From the NCBI GenBank assembly GCA_964615305.1, contig CAZTNA010000002.1, forward strand, positions 62,001 to 126,000: DNA of 64,000 nucleotides. Reading direction: 5' to 3'. Source of the DNA: Bog-950 sp964615305 (GTDB lineage: Bacteria; Bacteroidota; Bacteroidia; Chitinophagales; LD1). Positions 52,028-60,177 of the stretch are shown in pieces (the stretch's first letter is position 1; each line of letters opens with the position of its first letter). A program made the translations under genes and the position numbers. Below the pieces are notes generated by a model. The model ran no database searches. It was not told where the DNA came from and worked only from the letters and a program-made list of their open reading frames with translations.

Positions 52028-55000
52028 TTATGGCAACCCCATTACTAAATGCCCTGAGAATGCATTGTGAGCGAATGCGCCATACCAAGTCATAGGATAA
52101 GAAGCGGTTCCACTGAGTTTTACCTTATCGTTAGCATTTAGTGACAAAGTAATGCAAATAGCTTTTGATTCATTACCGTTGGTTTGCATAACAGCACCAC
52201 CATTTACATACATAAAAACTCTACCTGCTGGGGTGTTTGAATAACAGGTCCAGTTAAACTGGTAAATACCTTTAATGGGGGCGGTGAACTCGTCTGTAGT
52301 TAAGTCAAAGTTATTGCCATTATCAAATGTTTCTACCGTAGCATTATAAGTGCCATTAGTAGATTGGTCACCTCCTGAATTGTTATATACATTAAAAGCG
52401 GGCCAGGTATTGCTCACTATATTTCCATTTACATGAAGTTTTTCAGCAGGTGAAGACACCCCAACACCCACCTTGCCATCTGCCATAATTTTAAGGCCAT
52501 TTGAAGCATTGCTCCAAGGGGCTAAAACCAAATTGCCGGTATTTTGTGAACCGTTACTAAAAATAACCCCATGGTCACCTGCAACAACTAAAGGATTATA
52601 GCTACCACTCCCCAAATTTGAATTAAAATGCATGGATTGTGTTCCTGCGCTTATGCCAAACTCGCTCGATGAACTTGATCCAGCAGCCCGTGCAACATGA
52701 AGAGTATAGTTGGGGCTAATAACACCTATGCCCACACTACCGGCATCTCTTTGTAAAACTAAATTGCCTGCTGCCGATGAACCGGAGAATGTTTGTAACA
52801 GGCCATACCCGGTTACTCCACCGGCAGTTCCGGCTATTTTTAGATTACGGCTTGTTCCGGTTGCATCGCCTACAGTTATGGCCCATACATCGCTATTAGT
52901 AAACACGTGAAGCGGGGTAGCAGGCGCTACGGTAGCAATACCTACGTTACCGTTGTATTGTATTCTCATTTTCTCAGCTACAGTTCCAGCTTGTCTGGTC
53001 TCAAACACCAAATTGCCATCACCTGAATTGATTTCTGCTTCTACTCTTGCGCCAACTCTACCTAAAACTCTATTGGATGGTAGCTGCGTAAAGTTTTCAC
53101 TGGTAGTAAATGCCAGTGCTGAACCAAATTTACCTGCACCGCTTCCATAGGTTCGTGAATTGTCTAAATAAAGCATGTCTTGCAGGGTATTTACAGCGCT
53201 TGCTCTCGATAGCTGCAAAAGAGTATTTGGGTTAGTGGCGCCAATACCTACGTTACCACCACTGGTAATACGCATTCTTTCAGACACATTACCGGGCGCT
53301 GTAGTGGTGCTTCCGGTTCCAAATGAAATGCCTTCATCGTTTCCACTACCATTAAACTGCATGTAGCCCATCCAAGTTGCGTCTATTCGCTGCTGAATGC
53401 GGGTGCCTGCACTATTCCATGAACTGCCGGCAGAGGTTCGCAGTTGCCTAAAATCTAAAGCATTCCAGTTACCGTTTGATCCGGTGAAAGTTGCAGTTTC
53501 TACCACATTACCAACACTGCCACCCAATGCGCCTGTGTTAACTTCAAATGGCAGGTTTTGAGCAAGTGTGTTAACGTTAATTTTACCATCGTTTCTAACC
53601 GCTAAAATATACTGATCGGCACTATTGCGAACACCAAAGCCATACGTTGTACTTTTGTCACCGGATCCTTTTACATCTAACCTACCCAATGGTGAAGATG
53701 TTCCAATGCCCACACTATCGCTTAGTGTTGTAGGATATAGCAACGACCCGCTACGTGCCCAATATCCTATAGTGCCGCTGGTGGGTGCAGCAGAAGTTAA
53801 GGTACCGCTGGCGTTGGTATAAACAGGCGCAGTGGCTGTTAGGGCAGCATTCTCTACTATGGCTCCTCCGGAGCTTATCATTACTCTATTGTTGCTTAAT
53901 GTGGCAGATGAATTGGTACCCCCGTTGGCTACAGGCAATACACCTGTTACTGCGTTAGCCGATGCTAAATTAACAGCGCCAAAACCAATAGCATTGCCGC
54001 TTCTGCGTAATACCTGAAAATCGGAACCGGCTGCAATATCTGTAGGAACTGCTGCCGTGTTGGTGGCATTTCCTTTTACACTTAGCGCGGTCATGTTGGC
54101 GAGGTCTGCATTTGCTACGGTGCCATTCAAAATTTTAGCTGAAGTTATGGCATTATCAGATATAACCGGGGCCGAAGCTGTGGTTCCGGTGCCACCCAAG
54201 TCGCCCGCTAACTGAACAACTCCTTTGGCACCCGTGGTAGCATCTGGTAAATTTCCTGCTGAAATGGTAGCTGTAGAACTGAGCGTACCGGTGCCATCTA
54301 CGGTTACTACTTTAGTACCGCTATTGTTGAGTGCCGGCACTATTACATTTCCACCATCCGTAACTGAAAGCAGCGAAGTGCCCGCTTCGCCATCAGTTTT
54401 TACTACTAATGCTACGCTGCTGCTGTTGGCATCGTGATCTAAAATAATATCGAGCCCTGTAGATGCTTTAATGTTGGCTGCATCATTTAAGTTTAAATCA
54501 CGGGCGGTGCTTCCTATCAGCGATAAGTTACCGTCGAAGCTTCCTGCACCACCAAAAGTGCCGCTGCCATTGGCTGTTACGCTGCCGGCTTCTGTAACCA
54601 AAAATACATCAGAAGCTGCGTTGTTTTGGCGGATAGCAAAACGGTCACTTGTATTATTGTTGTCTCTGTCAAGCATTACAACGGTGCTAGTATTAGAGTT
54701 TATGTTTAGCGTGGCATTGCTTCCGCCATTAATGCCCGATCCGTTTATATCGCTTCCGTTTACATTTATGTCGCCACCTACCGTAGCATTAGCGCCTACA
54801 GTTAAAGTGGTTCCTACAGTACCTGAATTAGCTACATTGAAATCTGCCCCTGTCTGCACAGATGTGCTGTTATTAATAAAAGTTCCGTTGGCTAAAGTAG
54901 ATAGATCGCTGGCAGTAGCAGCACTTACGGTACCGCTTCCGTTAGCTTTCAAAATGCCGCTGACAGTACCTGCGCCACCTTTGTTGGCCGGCACCACGTT

Positions 55001-55852
55001 GTTATAAGATGTAACTCCTGAATTGCTGATGGTAACATCGCCACTCATAGGAGTAAATGTTGGCACACCTGAGCCATTGGCCATTAAAATATCGCCCGGT
55101 GAGTTTACCGCCACCATTTTTACAGGATTGGTGCCGTTGCCCACTAAAACACTATTAAGGTCAAGCGAGTTTCGTTCGGTTCCTCCACGTACTACTGGTA
55201 ATATGTTAAACACTACGCCACTGGCTAAATCCACCGATGCAGTACCCATATCGGCACTGGTAATTGTGTTGGCCGCTATTTCGTTGGTGGTTATTACATT
55301 GTCTTGCAGCATGGCGTTGGTTATGCCATCAGTAGCTATGGCTATGCTGGTGGCTGCGCTGCCGTTGTAGCTAAAGGTGGTCAGTCCACCGCTTACTGTA
55401 TTGGTCAGTGGTTGAAGTGATGAGGTAAGGGTAGCGTTGGTTATAACCCGGTTCCAATCGTTGTTGGTGGTGCTCCACATGTATATGCCGGGGGTGGGGT
55501 AGTTGCCGCTGGTGCTGGTGTTGTAAACCAACAAGCCATCGGGCTTGGTGCCGCTGATGGGGTTGGTGGCGGTTACTAAGGCTATGTTCGGTATCTGGAT
55601 TCCTTTATCGGTGGCTTTTACGTCTAATACCGAACTGGCGTTTACGGCATTGGTACCTATACCTACCTGCCCTTCAATAATAGCACCATTAGTTGGTGCG
55701 GCAGTGCCGCTGTATCCGTTACCTACGGTAAGGTTGCCTTTTACATCTAATTTACTGGCCGGGCTGGCGGTGCCTATACCTACATTGCTTTGCGCTATAA
55801 GCGAAGCAGAAAAGAAGATTACGGCAGCGGTGGAGAGGAGAAGTTTTTTCAT
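52028..55852 (-). CDS. Large secreted tail-fibre-like protein with C-terminal C1q/TNF-like domain
   Basis: 1,274 residues. The signal peptide MKKLLLSTAAVIFFSASLIA is followed by a long fibre of short beta motifs, such as SNVGIGTASPASKLDVKGNL, VGIGTSSPLGRLDVKGSGD, VGIGATNPNTLL and VGVGVSSPAEKLHVNGNI. The middle is rich in Gly/Ala/Thr/Ser (TVGANATVGGDINVNGSDI...). The last ~130 residues (PAFNVYNNSGGDQS... FTAPIKGIYQFNWTCYS... SFSGHLVM-like end) look like a trimeric C1q-type head. There is no CHU_C or type-A sorting domain and no peptidase S74 intramolecular chaperone, so the export route is unclear. It lies 459 bp upstream of the SprB-like gene, on the same strand. Confidence 0.85.
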   Translation of the reverse strand: MKKLLLSTAAVIFFSASLIAQSNVGIGTASPASKLDVKGNLTVGNGYSGTAAPTNGAIIEGQVGIGTNAVNASSVLDVKATDKGIQIPNIALVTATNPISGTKPDGLLVYNTSTSGNYPTPGIYMWSTTNNDWNRVITNATLTSSLQPLTNTVSGGLTTFSYNGSAATSIAIATDGITNAMLQDNVITTNEIAANTITSADMGTASVDLASGVVFNILPVVRGGTERNSLDLNSVLVGNGTNPVKMVAVNSPGDILMANGSGVPTFTPMSGDVTISNSGVTSYNNVVPANKGGAGTVSGILKANGSGTVSAATASDLSTLANGTFINNSTSVQTGADFNVANSGTVGTTLTVGANATVGGDINVNGSDINGSGINGGSNATLNINSNTSTVVMLDRDNNNTSDRFAIRQNNAASDVFLVTEAGSVTANGSGTFGGAGSFDGNLSLIGSTARDLNLNDAANIKASTGLDIILDHDANSSSVALVVKTDGEAGTSLLSVTDGGNVIVPALNNSGTKVVTVDGTGTLSSTATISAGNLPDATTGAKGVVQLAGDLGGTGTTASAPVISDNAITSAKILNGTVANADLANMTALSVKGNATNTAAVPTDIAAGSDFQVLRRSGNAIGFGAVNLASANAVTGVLPVANGGTNSSATLSNNRVMISSGGAIVENAALTATAPVYTNASGTLTSAAPTSGTIGYWARSGSLLYPTTLSDSVGIGTSSPLGRLDVKGSGDKSTTYGFGVRNSADQYILAVRNDGKINVNTLAQNLPFEVNTGALGGSVGNVVETATFTGSNGNWNALDFRQLRTSAGSSWNSAGTRIQQRIDATWMGYMQFNGSGNDEGISFGTGSTTTAPGNVSERMRITSGGNVGIGATNPNTLLQLSRASAVNTLQDMLYLDNSRTYGSGAGKFGSALAFTTSENFTQLPSNRVLGRVGARVEAEINSGDGNLVFETRQAGTVAEKMRIQYNGNVGIATVAPATPLHVFTNSDVWAITVGDATGTSRNLKIAGTAGGVTGYGLLQTFSGSSAAGNLVLQRDAGSVGIGVISPNYTLHVARAAGSSSSSEFGISAGTQSMHFNSNLGSGSYNPLVVAGDHGVIFSNGSQNTGNLVLAPWSNASNGLKIMADGKVGVGVSSPAEKLHVNGNIVSNTWPAFNVYNNSGGDQSTNGTYNATVETFDNGNNFDLTTDEFTAPIKGIYQFNWTCYSNTPAGRVFMYVNGGAVMQTNGNESKAICITLSLNANDKVKLSGTASYPMTWYGAFAHNAFSGHLVMGLP

Positions 55853-56112
55853 GCGTTACAGATATTTGGGGGGGCAATGATACAAAGATTGAACCAAGAA
55901 GCAATTAGGTTTCGCTCTCCTTGTAACTTACACAATAAGGCAGTAAGCCGATGCCTGAAAACGTGCAGCAAATAGTACGGGTGGTGTATTTTAATTAGAC
56001 GGTTGCACTTTTTAAAGCAGAAGTTGTATGGTTATAGAAGCGTTGGGGTTCTTTTTTTGTGTTGTAGTCTTTTGAAACAATGATATGGGTTAAACAGAAC
56101 AACTACGGCCTT

Positions 56113-56420
56113 TTTCTTAAAAGAAATACCCGGCAGTAACCATACGCGCAACTGTTTCTTTAAAGAAACCACACCTCGTAGCCATGCTACTGTTTACTTC
56201 TCCAAAGAAAAACATGATCGTAACCATACTACTGTTCATTTCTTAGAAGAAACGTCCTCTAGTAACCATACTACTGCTTATTTCTTAGAAGAAACGCCCT
56301 CTAGTAACCATACTACTGTTCATTTCTTAGAAGAAACGTCCTCTAGTAACCATACGAAAGCTTATTTCTTAAAAGAAATGCCCTCTAGTAACCATACGAG
56401 AGCTTATTTCTTACAAGAAA
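56113..56420. repeat. 42-bp intergenic tandem-repeat array B with two alternating palindromes
   Basis: The palindrome TTTCTT-NN-AAGAAA begins at 56113, 56155, 56197 (degenerate), 56239, 56281, 56323, 56365 and 56407: eight units, every spacing exactly 42 bp with no indel. The two central bases vary (AA, TA, AG, AG, AG, AA, AC). A second palindromic element (TAGTAACCATACTA; in one unit GTAGCCATGCTAC) has its centre 21 bp from the first in the units checked, so palindromes alternate every two helical turns. One forward frame is open from 56084 to 56437 but has no start codon until near its end. Array B starts 260 bp downstream of the tail-fibre gene's start. No CRISPR features. Confidence 0.9.
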
Positions 56421-56496
56421 CACTCTCTCGTCATCTTTGAAAATGAATCAATTAAGCAAAAACACCATTTTTTAACCTTTCAAAACCCAAAACAAT

Positions 56497-56556
56497 ATGC
56501 CGGCAATAACTCGCAAATTGCCCGACAGCACACCCACGTGCAGGGCCGCTCTTTAA
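56497..56556 (+). pseudogene. Possible gene remnant (19 residues)
   Basis: ATG 56497 to TAA 56554 encodes MPAITRKLPDSTPTCRAAL. As far as I recall, the N-terminus RKLPDS...(A/T)AL resembles the start of longer Bacteroidota proteins of unknown function, so this may be a truncated copy. That resemblance is from memory. The downstream sequence to 56731 has no ORF. It contains a weak AT-rich inverted repeat (56566-56574 with 56592-56600). Confidence 0.3.
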
Positions 56557-56731
56557 CCATAGCGAAATAAAAGACAGGGATGTAGAACTCCTCTTTTATT
56601 CTTGAGCCTTGTGCGTGCTTGGGCTAAGTTGCCTGTTTATAGTTGACGTTGGTGTCATAAACACGATTCATGTAAATTTTATACTCAGTAACCTCTTGAT
56701 TTATATTTTCAGCCCTTAAAATTCATAATTT

Positions 56732-57352
56732 ATGTACACAGGTTTGCTACACAGCCACAAGCTATTTGTAATCTTATTTCTTCTTCACTATGTATTAAAG
56801 TTAGTGCTGTTGCTTTTAAACCGCACCGAACATCTCGAACGCTATTCTCAAAAAACCCGAATTATAGAAATGATAATCAGCGTTGGGTTTCTACTCACCG
56901 GTGGAGGTATGCTCATAAAAGGAGCAGCAATTACCAATTTTATTATCATAAAACTGATTTGTGTATTTGCCTCTATACCCATTGCCGTTATTGGGTTTAA
57001 GCGCAAAAACAAAGCACTGGCCTTTTTATCTGTTTTCTTGATAGTAATGGCGTATGGATTAAGCGAAATGAGTAAGAAAAGCAAAGCCGGTGATAAGATT
57101 GAAACTTCATCTATTCAAGACCCCATAGAAAAGGGAAAGCTTATTTACGCTAACACCTGCGCTACCTGCCACGGCACAGATGGTAAACTTAACTTAAGCG
57201 GAGCTAAAGATTTATCGGTTACTCAACTGACTGCCGAACAACAGAAAGAACTGATTAAGAAAGGCAAAAGCACCATGCCGGCCTACGGTAACCTGTATGA
57301 TGATGCAGAAATTGATGCTATGGTGCTGTATATAGGCACGCTTAAGCAGTAA
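56732..57352 (+). CDS. Four-helix membrane protein fused to a class I cytochrome c domain
   Basis: 206 residues. The N-terminal half has four hydrophobic helices (FVILFLLHYVLKLVLLLL; EMIISVGFLLTGGGMLI; NFIIIKLICVFASIPIAVIG; ALAFLSVFLIVMAYG). A linker leads to a cytochrome c domain (130-206) with heme site CATCH (143-147) and Met182 in STMPAYGNLYDDAEIDAMVLYI as the likely axial ligand. This fusion is a membrane-anchored electron carrier. The heme would be attached by the CcmE/CcmF system at 28 kb. Array B lies upstream, ending about 310 bp before the start. A MacB-type permease gene follows after 16 bp. Confidence 0.9.
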   Translation: MYTGLLHSHKLFVILFLLHYVLKLVLLLLNRTEHLERYSQKTRIIEMIISVGFLLTGGGMLIKGAAITNFIIIKLICVFASIPIAVIGFKRKNKALAFLSVFLIVMAYGLSEMSKKSKAGDKIETSSIQDPIEKGKLIYANTCATCHGTDGKLNLSGAKDLSVTQLTAEQQKELIKKGKSTMPAYGNLYDDAEIDAMVLYIGTLKQ

Positions 57353-57368
57353 AGCACAAAACAGTTTT

Positions 57369-58604
57369 GTGAATCTTACTGAAAATATACGATTAGCTCT
57401 CAGAACCATACGGGCTAACCTTTTGCGTACAATCCTTACATTGTCAATTATTATGTTTGGTATTACCGCTCTAATAGGCATATTAACTGCCACCGAAGGA
57501 ATTCGCGGTAAAATGCTGACTAGCTTTAGTGAAATGGGGTCGAATACGTTTTCAATTACCAACCGCTCATCAATTAGAAAAAGAGGCGGAGAACGTAAGC
57601 ATCGGAAAGAAGAAAACCCGCCTATTACACTTCAGCAGATAAATGATTTTAAGCAAAACTTTACCTATCCGGCTTCCATATCAGTAAGTGCAGTGGTAAA
57701 CAGCATTGCTATAGTTAAACACGAGTCGAAAAAAACAAACCCAAACGTGAAAGTATTTGGTGCCGATGAAAACTATTTAAAAGTAAGTGGGCAAAGTATT
57801 GCTGAAGGCAGAAATTTTTCGAAAACTGAAATTGAAAACGGCAGCGATGTTATACTACTCGGTAAAGATGTAGTTGCCAAAGTGTTTGAGCCGTACGATA
57901 CAGTTATAGGCAAAACCGTTAGCATTGGTACCAAAAAGTTTAAAATAACAGGTGTGCTGGCTAGCAAAGGAGCCAGCCAGGTAGCCACCGACAACCAGGT
58001 AGTGGTACCGGTATTAAATGCACGGTACAGCTTTCCGTCAGATGACCTTAGCTATAACCTAAATATTATGGTAGCCGATGCATCAGAGCTAGATTTGGCT
58101 ATTGATGAAGCAACGGGTGTACTACGCGGTATCAGGCGTTTACGCCTGGCCGACAAAAATGATTTCGACATTGCCAAAAGTGAACGCCTGGCCGACCAAA
58201 TTATAGACCAGTTGAAGTACGTAAAAATTGCCACCGTGGTAATTGGCATACTTACACTCATAGGTGCCGGCATAGGCCTCATGAACATAATGCTGGTGAG
58301 TGTAAACGAACGCACTCGTGAAATTGGAATAAGCAAAGCACTCGGAGCCACTAAGCGTGTAATTCGAATACAGTTTTTGACAGAGGCAGTGGTGATTTGT
58401 CAGATTGGCGGCATTGCCGGCATTATACTGGGAATAGGCATGGGAAATTTGGTTGGTGTATTTTTGAAAACCGGATTTATTTTCCCTTATGTGTGGGTAT
58501 TGGGTGGATGGCTGTTTACCTTTGTGGTTGGCTTGGCCGCAGGCATATACCCGGCCATGCGTGCATCTGAACTTGACCCTGTAGAAGCCCTGCGTTACGA
58601 GTAA
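57369..58604 (+). CDS. MacB/LolCE-type ABC transporter permease (FtsX family)
   Basis: 411 residues, GTG start (57369). One N-terminal helix (LRTILTLSIIMFGITALIGIL) is followed by a large MacB_PCD periplasmic domain. A C-terminal FtsX domain has three helices: IATVVIGILTLIGAGIGLMN, QIGGIAGIILGIGMGNLVGVF and WLFTFVVGLAAGIYPAMRASELDPVEALRYE, with the family's ending. It couples to a LolD/MacB-type ATPase, but none is adjacent; one lies at 33.2 kb. The gene sits 16 bp downstream of the cytochrome gene. The transported substrate is unknown. Confidence 0.93.
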   Translation: MNLTENIRLALRTIRANLLRTILTLSIIMFGITALIGILTATEGIRGKMLTSFSEMGSNTFSITNRSSIRKRGGERKHRKEENPPITLQQINDFKQNFTYPASISVSAVVNSIAIVKHESKKTNPNVKVFGADENYLKVSGQSIAEGRNFSKTEIENGSDVILLGKDVVAKVFEPYDTVIGKTVSIGTKKFKITGVLASKGASQVATDNQVVVPVLNARYSFPSDDLSYNLNIMVADASELDLAIDEATGVLRGIRRLRLADKNDFDIAKSERLADQIIDQLKYVKIATVVIGILTLIGAGIGLMNIMLVSVNERTREIGISKALGATKRVIRIQFLTEAVVICQIGGIAGIILGIGMGNLVGVFLKTGFIFPYVWVLGGWLFTFVVGLAAGIYPAMRASELDPVEALRYE

Positions 58605-58621
58605 GAGTTGTTCACGCTAAA

Positions 58622-58945
58622 CTATACAGCAAAACTTTCACCACATGCACAGGTGCGTGTAGCGTTAGGGTTTTTAAACTCAAAACCTTTTCCATTTAAG
58701 CCGTCTGAAAAATCGAGGGTAGTGTTACATACATACAAAAACGAGCGAAGGTCAGTAACTAACTTTATTCCTTTGTCTTCAAACACCTGATCGTCAGCTT
58801 TTAACTCAGTATCAAAATCCATTTTATAAGAAAGACCTGAACAACCACCCCCGCTTACTGTAATTCGCAGAAAGTGATCGGGTTTGTTGTCGTTTAACTT
58901 TATGGCTTCAATTTTCTTTTTTGCCGATTCTGATACAAATAACAT
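58622..58945 (-). CDS. Iron-sulfur cluster carrier protein, IscA/ErpA family
   Basis: 107 residues from MLFVSESAKKKIEAIKL; the frame opens 11 codons upstream, but A-type carriers start here. It holds and delivers Fe-S clusters. The three conserved cysteines are present: Cys35 in VSGGGCSGLSY, and Cys99 and Cys101 in TRTCACGESFAV. It is a single copy away from any isc or suf cluster, which fits ErpA or IscA but does not separate them. It converges with the permease gene and is divergent from the epimerase gene. Confidence 0.92.
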   Translation of the reverse strand: MLFVSESAKKKIEAIKLNDNKPDHFLRITVSGGGCSGLSYKMDFDTELKADDQVFEDKGIKLVTDLRSFLYVCNTTLDFSDGLNGKGFEFKNPNATRTCACGESFAV

Positions 58946-58965
58946 GTTCAATAATTTTAATGGTG

Positions 58966-58973
58966 CAAATTTA
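58966..58973 (-). promoter_or_regulatory. -7 box of the ErpA/IscA gene
   Basis: On the reverse strand TAAATTTG matches the TAnnTTTG consensus, about 20 bp before the start codon. It would give a leader of roughly 15 nt. No perfect -33 TTTG is present upstream. Confidence 0.4.
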
Positions 58974-59015
58974 TACAATAATCATTCCTTTGCCATTTAC
59001 CAGAAATTTTGACAC

Positions 59016-59420
59016 ATGTTACGCATAGAACACATTGGTATTGCTGTAAAAGATTTAGAAAAATCGAACTTGCTTTTTGCAAAACTCTTGGGCCAACCTC
59101 ACTATAAAACAGAAACCGTGGAGAGCGAAAAAGTGAGTACTTCGTTTTTTTTAACCGGTGAAAACAAAATTGAGCTATTAGAGGCGCAGAATCCGGAGAG
59201 CGCTATTGCTAAGTTTATTGAAAAAAGAGGAGAAGGAATCCACCATATTGCGTTTGAAGTTGAAGATATAGAAAAGGAAACTGTGCGGCTAAAAGCAGAG
59301 GGGTTCGAAACCACCGGCAGCGGCCAACCCTTTAAAGGTGCCGACAATAAACTTGTTATCTTTTTTCATCCTAAAACTACCAACGGAGTGCTGATTGAAC
59401 TTTGCCAGGAAATAAGATAG
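59016..59420 (+). CDS. mce: Methylmalonyl-CoA epimerase
   Basis: 134 residues, vicinal-oxygen-chelate fold. It interconverts (R)- and (S)-methylmalonyl-CoA in the propionate pathway. Metal ligands fit: His in LRIEHIGIAVKDLE, a Glu in the second half of repeat one, His in EGIHHIAFEVEDIEKE and Glu in NGVLIELCQEIR. The mutase is not in the window, but the cobalamin adenosyltransferase at 33.9 kb points to the same B12-dependent route. It is followed by a HAD phosphatase after 52 bp. Confidence 0.93.
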   Translation: MLRIEHIGIAVKDLEKSNLLFAKLLGQPHYKTETVESEKVSTSFFLTGENKIELLEAQNPESAIAKFIEKRGEGIHHIAFEVEDIEKETVRLKAEGFETTGSGQPFKGADNKLVIFFHPKTTNGVLIELCQEIR

Positions 59421-59472
59421 CAAACACACGGCTCTGTACACCTTAAATACTTTGGCATTTTAATACACCCCT

Positions 59473-60168
59473 TTGACAATCTACAAACATATTTTTTTTG
59501 ACCTTGACCATACGCTTTGGGATTTTGACTCCAATTCAAAACAGGCGTTACTTCAAATTTATGAACGTGAAAAACTAATAGAACGTAATATTCCGGTTTT
59601 TGAAAATTTTCACCAACGGTATAAGTCAATCAATGACCGTTACTGGGCCCGATATCATAATGGCATGGTAACTAAAGAAAAACTGCGACACGGCAGGTTT
59701 TATGACACCCTAAAAGAGTTTGGTGTAGATGACTCTGATTTAGCAGAGGTAATGGCTCAAAGTTACTTAGATATTAGTCCTAAAATGACCGCACTTTTCC
59801 CGGGTGCTATGGATGTGTTGTCGTATTTACAACAAAAGTACAAACTACATCTAATAACCAATGGTTTTGCCGAAGTACAATGGATTAAATTAGAGCATAG
59901 CGGGCTTCAGCCTTTTTTTGAACATATTATTATAAGTGAAGAAGCCGGTACTCAAAAACCTGACAAAGCCATATTCGATTTGGCCATGCAGCGTGCAAAT
60001 ACACATGCAGAAGAGTGTATAATGGTTGGCGATAATTATAACACCGATATTGTGGGAGCCAAGAGGGTAGGTATGCATCAGGTATTTTTTAACCCACACC
60101 GTAAACCATTTCGCGAAAATGTTACTCACCACATTTTTGAACTAAAAGAATTGAAAACATTGCTTTAA
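59473..60168 (+). CDS. YjjG-type HAD 5'-nucleotidase (non-canonical pyrimidine nucleotides)
   Basis: 231 residues. The catalytic HAD motif I is FFDLDHTLWDFDSNSK (Asp-x-Asp), motif II HLITNGF, and motifs III/IV KPDKAIFD and MVGDNYNTDIVGAKRVG. WDFDSNSKQALLQIYE and the long helical cap are characteristic of YjjG-like dUMP/non-canonical nucleotidases, which clean the nucleotide pool. It starts at a TTG (59473); a stop four codons upstream excludes an earlier start. The next gene begins 9 bp downstream, probably one transcript. Confidence 0.9.
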   Translation: MTIYKHIFFDLDHTLWDFDSNSKQALLQIYEREKLIERNIPVFENFHQRYKSINDRYWARYHNGMVTKEKLRHGRFYDTLKEFGVDDSDLAEVMAQSYLDISPKMTALFPGAMDVLSYLQQKYKLHLITNGFAEVQWIKLEHSGLQPFFEHIIISEEAGTQKPDKAIFDLAMQRANTHAEECIMVGDNYNTDIVGAKRVGMHQVFFNPHRKPFRENVTHHIFELKELKTLL

Positions 60169-60177
60169 AATAATGCC

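Noticed and set aside
56084..56437. 118-codon open frame through array B
   Set aside because: No start codon until near the 3' end, and the arms of the palindromes are better conserved than the peptide.
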